Source: Halobaculum sp. CBA1158
GTDB taxonomy: Archaea > Halobacteriota > Halobacteria > Halobacteriales > Haloferacaceae
Direction of reading: 5' to 3'
Assembly: GCF_021431925.1 (NCBI RefSeq)
Contig: NZ_CP090371.1
Location: 1,054,001 to 1,118,000, forward strand
DNA: 64,000 nucleotides
In this document: positions 61,501 through 64,000 of the stretch, piece by piece
Position numbering within the stretch: the stretch's first letter is position 1
How the letters are laid out: each line of letters starts with the position of its first letter
Notes under the pieces: model-generated
Told to the model about the DNA's origin: nothing
Database searches by the model: none
The model's input: the letters and a program-made list of their open reading frames with translations, nothing else
Program-made: the position numbers and the translations under genes

Positions 61501-61881
61501 CGCGTAGATGGTGTCGAGGGGAGTCCCCATGATCTCCACGTCGTGCTCCTCGAGCACGCCCTCCTCGGCCAGCTCGGCGGTGACGTTGAGACCGGTCTGT
61601 CCCCCGAGGCCCGCGATGACGCCGTCGGGCTGCTCCTTCGCGATGACCTCCGAGATCGCCTCGGTGGTGATCGGCTCGATGTACACCTTGTCCGCCATCT
61701 CCGGGTCCGTCATGATCGTCGCCGGGTTGGAGTTGACGAGGACGACTCGCGCGCCCTCCTCCGCGAGCGCGCGACACGCCTGCGCGCCGGAGTAGTCGAA
61801 CTCGGCCGCCTGTCCGATCTGGATGGGCCCGCTGCCGATGAGGAGGATAGTACGGTCCTCCCCGTCGGTGTCCTGACTCAT
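58528..61881 (-). CDS. carB: Carbamoyl-phosphate synthase large subunit
   Basis: About 1117 residues. Two ATP-grasp halves each start with [20 protein letters not shown] / [20 protein letters not shown] and carry GGQTGLNVT / GGQTSVDI, with the MGS-like allosteric domain at the C terminus. It makes carbamoyl phosphate for pyrimidines and arginine with CarA, which is not in this window. CTTATTACG at 61908-61915 puts transcription start near 61886, so ATG 61881 is chosen; an ATG at 61890 would add three residues. Confidence 0.97.
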   Translation of the reverse strand: [1117 protein letters not shown]

Positions 61882-61944
61882 TACCGCCATCGAGTGCGCT
61901 CATCGTAATAAGGTCGACGGAACACATCGATTTTCGTAGCTGAT

Positions 61945-61959
61945 TTACGAAATTCGTAA
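61945..61959 (-). promoter_or_regulatory. Palindromic operator-like site upstream of carB
   Basis: TTACGAA-A-TTCGTAA is a perfect 7-bp inverted repeat about 65-80 nt before the carB start and ~35 nt upstream of its TATA-like box. A related half-site (TTTTCGTA) lies at ~61931. This is typical of a dimeric HTH regulator such as an Lrp/AsnC type; the regulator is unknown. Confidence 0.5.
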
Positions 61960-62081
61960 TGCGGCCGTGTGACACACGTCGCGGTCGCTGTCACGGTTCC
62001 GTGCCCGTCCCGGTCGTTCCCGGGTACGACTCCCGCAGCTACGGAACCGACCGGACAGTAGTCGTCCCGAACCGTCGCGAA

Positions 62082-62615
62082 TTACGCGTACACGTCGTCG
62101 GCGTCAAGGTCCCGCTCCGCGCGGTACTGCTCGACGAACTCGCTCACGTCGAACTCGAGCATCTGCTCTTCGAACTCCGTCATCGCCGTCGAGTCGTCGG
62201 CGTGGCTCACGGCGTGTTCCATCAGTTCGATCACCAACTCGACGATGATCTCGTGGAGCCTGCGGGAGTCGAATCCCGTGACCCACAGCATCGAGTAGCC
62301 CATATCGGGGCTCTCGCTTGCATCGACTGCCGTCACGCGCTCGGGGAACTCCTCAAGCACGACGCCCATGAGGTGGGGGGTGCCGAACTCGGGCATCTCC
62401 TCGCTGGTCGTCTCGACGGCCCCGCGCAGCGTCGACACGAGGAACTCCGGGAGGAACCGCTCCGGCGGATTCACGTCGGTCACCACCGCGTGACTCGCGC
62501 CGCAGGCGCAGTCGTACTCGCGCATCCCCAGGTCGAACACGGACAGCGGCCGCGTCTGCCCGCACGGCAACTCCACGTCGTCGTCCCCGCCGCCGGGGAC
62601 GCGCGGTTCGCTCAT
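62082..62615 (-). CDS. DUF5815 family protein
   Basis: 177 residues. ELPCGQTRPLSVFDLGMREY, CACGASHAVVTDVNPPERFLP and FLVSTLRGAVETTSEEMPEF, with GYSMLWVTGFDSRRLHEIIV further on, fit the haloarchaeal DUF5815 family as I recall it. The cysteines in LPCGQ and DCACGAS could bind zinc. CCTTTTACCC ~27 nt before the ATG is the promoter. Function unknown. Confidence 0.82.
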   Translation of the reverse strand: MSEPRVPGGGDDDVELPCGQTRPLSVFDLGMREYDCACGASHAVVTDVNPPERFLPEFLVSTLRGAVETTSEEMPEFGTPHLMGVVLEEFPERVTAVDASESPDMGYSMLWVTGFDSRRLHEIIVELVIELMEHAVSHADDSTAMTEFEEQMLEFDVSEFVEQYRAERDLDADDVYA

Positions 62616-62679
62616 ACTCCGGTTTCGATCCGGTCGCGGGTAAAAGGCGCGTTCGCCGGCGACGCCGTCGCCGAGGGGG

Positions 62680-62943
62680 CTACTCCAGCGTCTCGTGTTC
62701 GGGCTCGTCGGCGTCCGGATCCGGTTCGGCGTCGACGGCAGCCTCGTGTTCGGGCTCGTCGTCGACCGATTCGTGTTCCCTGTCCGCGGTCCCGTGGCGT
62801 TCGATCTCGGCTTCCACCTCGATCTCCAGCCCCTCGACCTCCAGTTCGGCCTCGAACTCGCGGGCGTCGTCGACCTCGACCTCCAGTTCGTCGCTGTCGA
62901 CCTCCACTTCCACCTCGATGTCGACGCTGATGTCGTCGGACAT
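62680..62943 (-). CDS. Small very acidic hypothetical protein
   Basis: 87 residues. The first half alternates acidic and hydrophobic residues (ISVDIEVEVEVDSDELEVEV, then EFEAELEVEGLEIEVEAEIE), as in a beta-strand repeat; the second half is Glu/Asp/His-rich and disordered. No family or function recognised, and no clear promoter. It could be a genuine haloarchaeal acidic protein or a biased frame. Confidence 0.45.
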   Translation of the reverse strand: MSDDISVDIEVEVEVDSDELEVEVDDAREFEAELEVEGLEIEVEAEIERHGTADREHESVDDEPEHEAAVDAEPDPDADEPEHETLE

Positions 62944-63103
62944 GAGTCCTCGTTCGGGCGCAGTCCGCTTCAGGGTTGTTGCCGCGTCGGACCCGTGTCG
63001 GCGTCGCGGTCGCCGTCGTGGCCGTCGCGGTCGCCGTCGTCACCCGCTCCGAGACCGATAGCGCGCATCACAAGCGACTTGCCCCGCGGTCGCGGAGTCG
63101 CCG

Positions 63104-64000
63104 GCATGATCGCTATCGTCGGCGGCGGCATCGCGGGATTGGCCGCCGCGCGCCGCCTGCGCGAGCACGGGCGCGAGGTGACTGTGTACGAGGCGGGAGG
63201 CCCCGAGGCGCTCGGGGGGCTCGCGCGCACCTACGAGACCGCGGGCGACGACATCGAGCAGTTCTACCACCACCTCTCGAAGTCCGAGGAGACCATCGTC
63301 GAACTGGCCGAGGATCTGGGCGTCGGCGACCGACTCGAGTGGCTCGTCGGGAAGAACGCCTACTACGTCGACGGGGTCGTACACCCGCTTGACACGCCGT
63401 GGCAGATCCTCGCGTACCCGCACATGAGCGTGTACGACAAGTTCCGTCTCGGGATGCTCACCCTCGAGGTCGACGTGCGCGGCGGGATCCCCTCCTTCGA
63501 CACGTACGACGACCTCGCGGACTTCGAGGACGTGCCGATCCGGGAGTTCCTCCTCGAACACACCTCCCGCGGCGTGTACGAGAACTTCTTCGAGCCGCTG
63601 CTGGACGCGAAGTTCGGGAGCCGTAAGGAGGACGTGAGCGCTGCGTGGCTGCTCGGCCGCGTGAAGTTCCGGGGCGAGCGCGACCTCCTCCGCGGGGAGA
63701 TCCTCGGCTACTTCGACGGCGGCTTCGCCCCCCTCATCGACGCCCTCGTCGAGGACGTGGGGCGCGAGCACATCGAGACGGACGCCCGCGTCACCGACCT
63801 CGCGGTCGCCGGAGACGATCGCCGCGACGGCGACCGCGCCAGCGACTCCGGCGACGATGGCGGCGAAGACGCCGCCGTCTCGGCGATTACTGTCGAACGC
63901 GACGGGGAGGAGCGGACCGAGGCCGTCGACGGCGTCGTCGTCGCGACGATGCCGAACGTGCTGGAGGAGCTCACGGGCTACGCCTGCGAGATCGACTTCC
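63104..64000 (+). CDS. NAD(P)/FAD-dependent oxidoreductase (3' end outside window)
   Basis: 299 codons are visible, open to the window end. MIAIVGGGIAGLAAARRLRE is the FAD-binding dinucleotide motif; ALGGLARTYE, then YHHLSKSEETIVELAEDLGV and VYENFFEPLLDAKFGSRKED, resemble protoporphyrinogen oxidase/UDP-galactopyranose mutase-like amine-oxidase-fold enzymes. An acidic insertion occurs at ~235-262. In haloarchaea such proteins often accompany glycosylation or carotenoid genes; the substrate cannot be told from this part. Confidence 0.85.

Noticed and set aside
58795-61908. A 1037-codon open frame on the plus strand opposite carB
   Set aside because: It is the mirror of carB in a GC-rich genome, with Arg/His/Asp-biased composition and no domain. 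carB on the other strand is complete and certain.

Overview
The window is a gene-dense, very GC-rich stretch of a haloarchaeal chromosome (class Halobacteria). The evidence is a strongly acidic proteome, twin-arginine (Tat) signals on the exported proteins, a halocyanin, archaeal information-processing genes (TFB, PolB, Mre11/Rad50, HerA/NurA, PAN) and a tRNA-Gln with a 31-nt archaeal intron. Many genes have a TATA-like box 25-30 nt before the start codon and no ribosome binding site, as expected for leaderless haloarchaeal transcripts; I used this to choose several starts. From memory, the mre11-rad50-x-x-polB-sufCBD order resembles Haloferax volcanii, but I cannot name the genus.

Layout. 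1-1843: 3' part of an AglD-like glycosyltransferase fused to a flippase-like membrane domain. 1926-8591: a YjjX-type NTP phosphatase, a low-complexity acidic protein, the mre11-rad50 operon and small conserved genes. 8744-9862: a halocin C8-like, ten-cysteine Tat-exported precursor followed directly by a 59-residue membrane protein. 10019-14104: family B DNA polymerase split by a 413-residue intein. 14243-17899: sufC-sufB-sufD. 17999-21813: a saccharopine-dehydrogenase-like reductase, an MFS transporter, and a ferritin-like/DtxR iron pair. 21952-22390: a zinc-ribbon microprotein, intron-containing tRNA-Gln(UUG) and a duplicated tRNA 3' end that looks like an integration scar. 22514-23873: small proteins and endonuclease III. 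23932-29146: a cytochrome b cluster with a membrane-anchored halocyanin and several small membrane proteins; no Rieske gene is present. 29201-42357: CDF transporter, SDR, tRNA methylthiotransferase, beta-propeller lipoprotein, DeoC, DUF63, GNAT, Ntn asparaginase, a CDP-alcohol phosphatidyltransferase overlapping a Gfo/Idh-aldo/keto reductase fusion, and isocitrate dehydrogenase. 42540-44395: AroD, then an AT-richer islet with one lipoprotein. 44396-50131: TFB, a BtuF-like protein, an HTH regulator, PAN, DUF2240 and a HAD phosphatase. 50132-53932: NurA and HerA, separated by an opposite-strand gene. 54030-64000: UspA, CARDB surface protein, KaiC-domain ATPase, NAD kinase, HD protein, CarB, DUF5815, and an FAD oxidoreductase cut by the window end.

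The genes mostly serve core functions: DNA end resection (Mre11-Rad50 and HerA-NurA about 45 kb apart), replication, Fe-S assembly, iron control, respiration, protein turnover and basal transcription. The accessory signals are the halocin-like locus, the polB intein, the tRNA-Gln scar, the AT-richer islet at about 43.26-44.34 kb, and a set of unrelated short tandem repeats placed mostly between genes.
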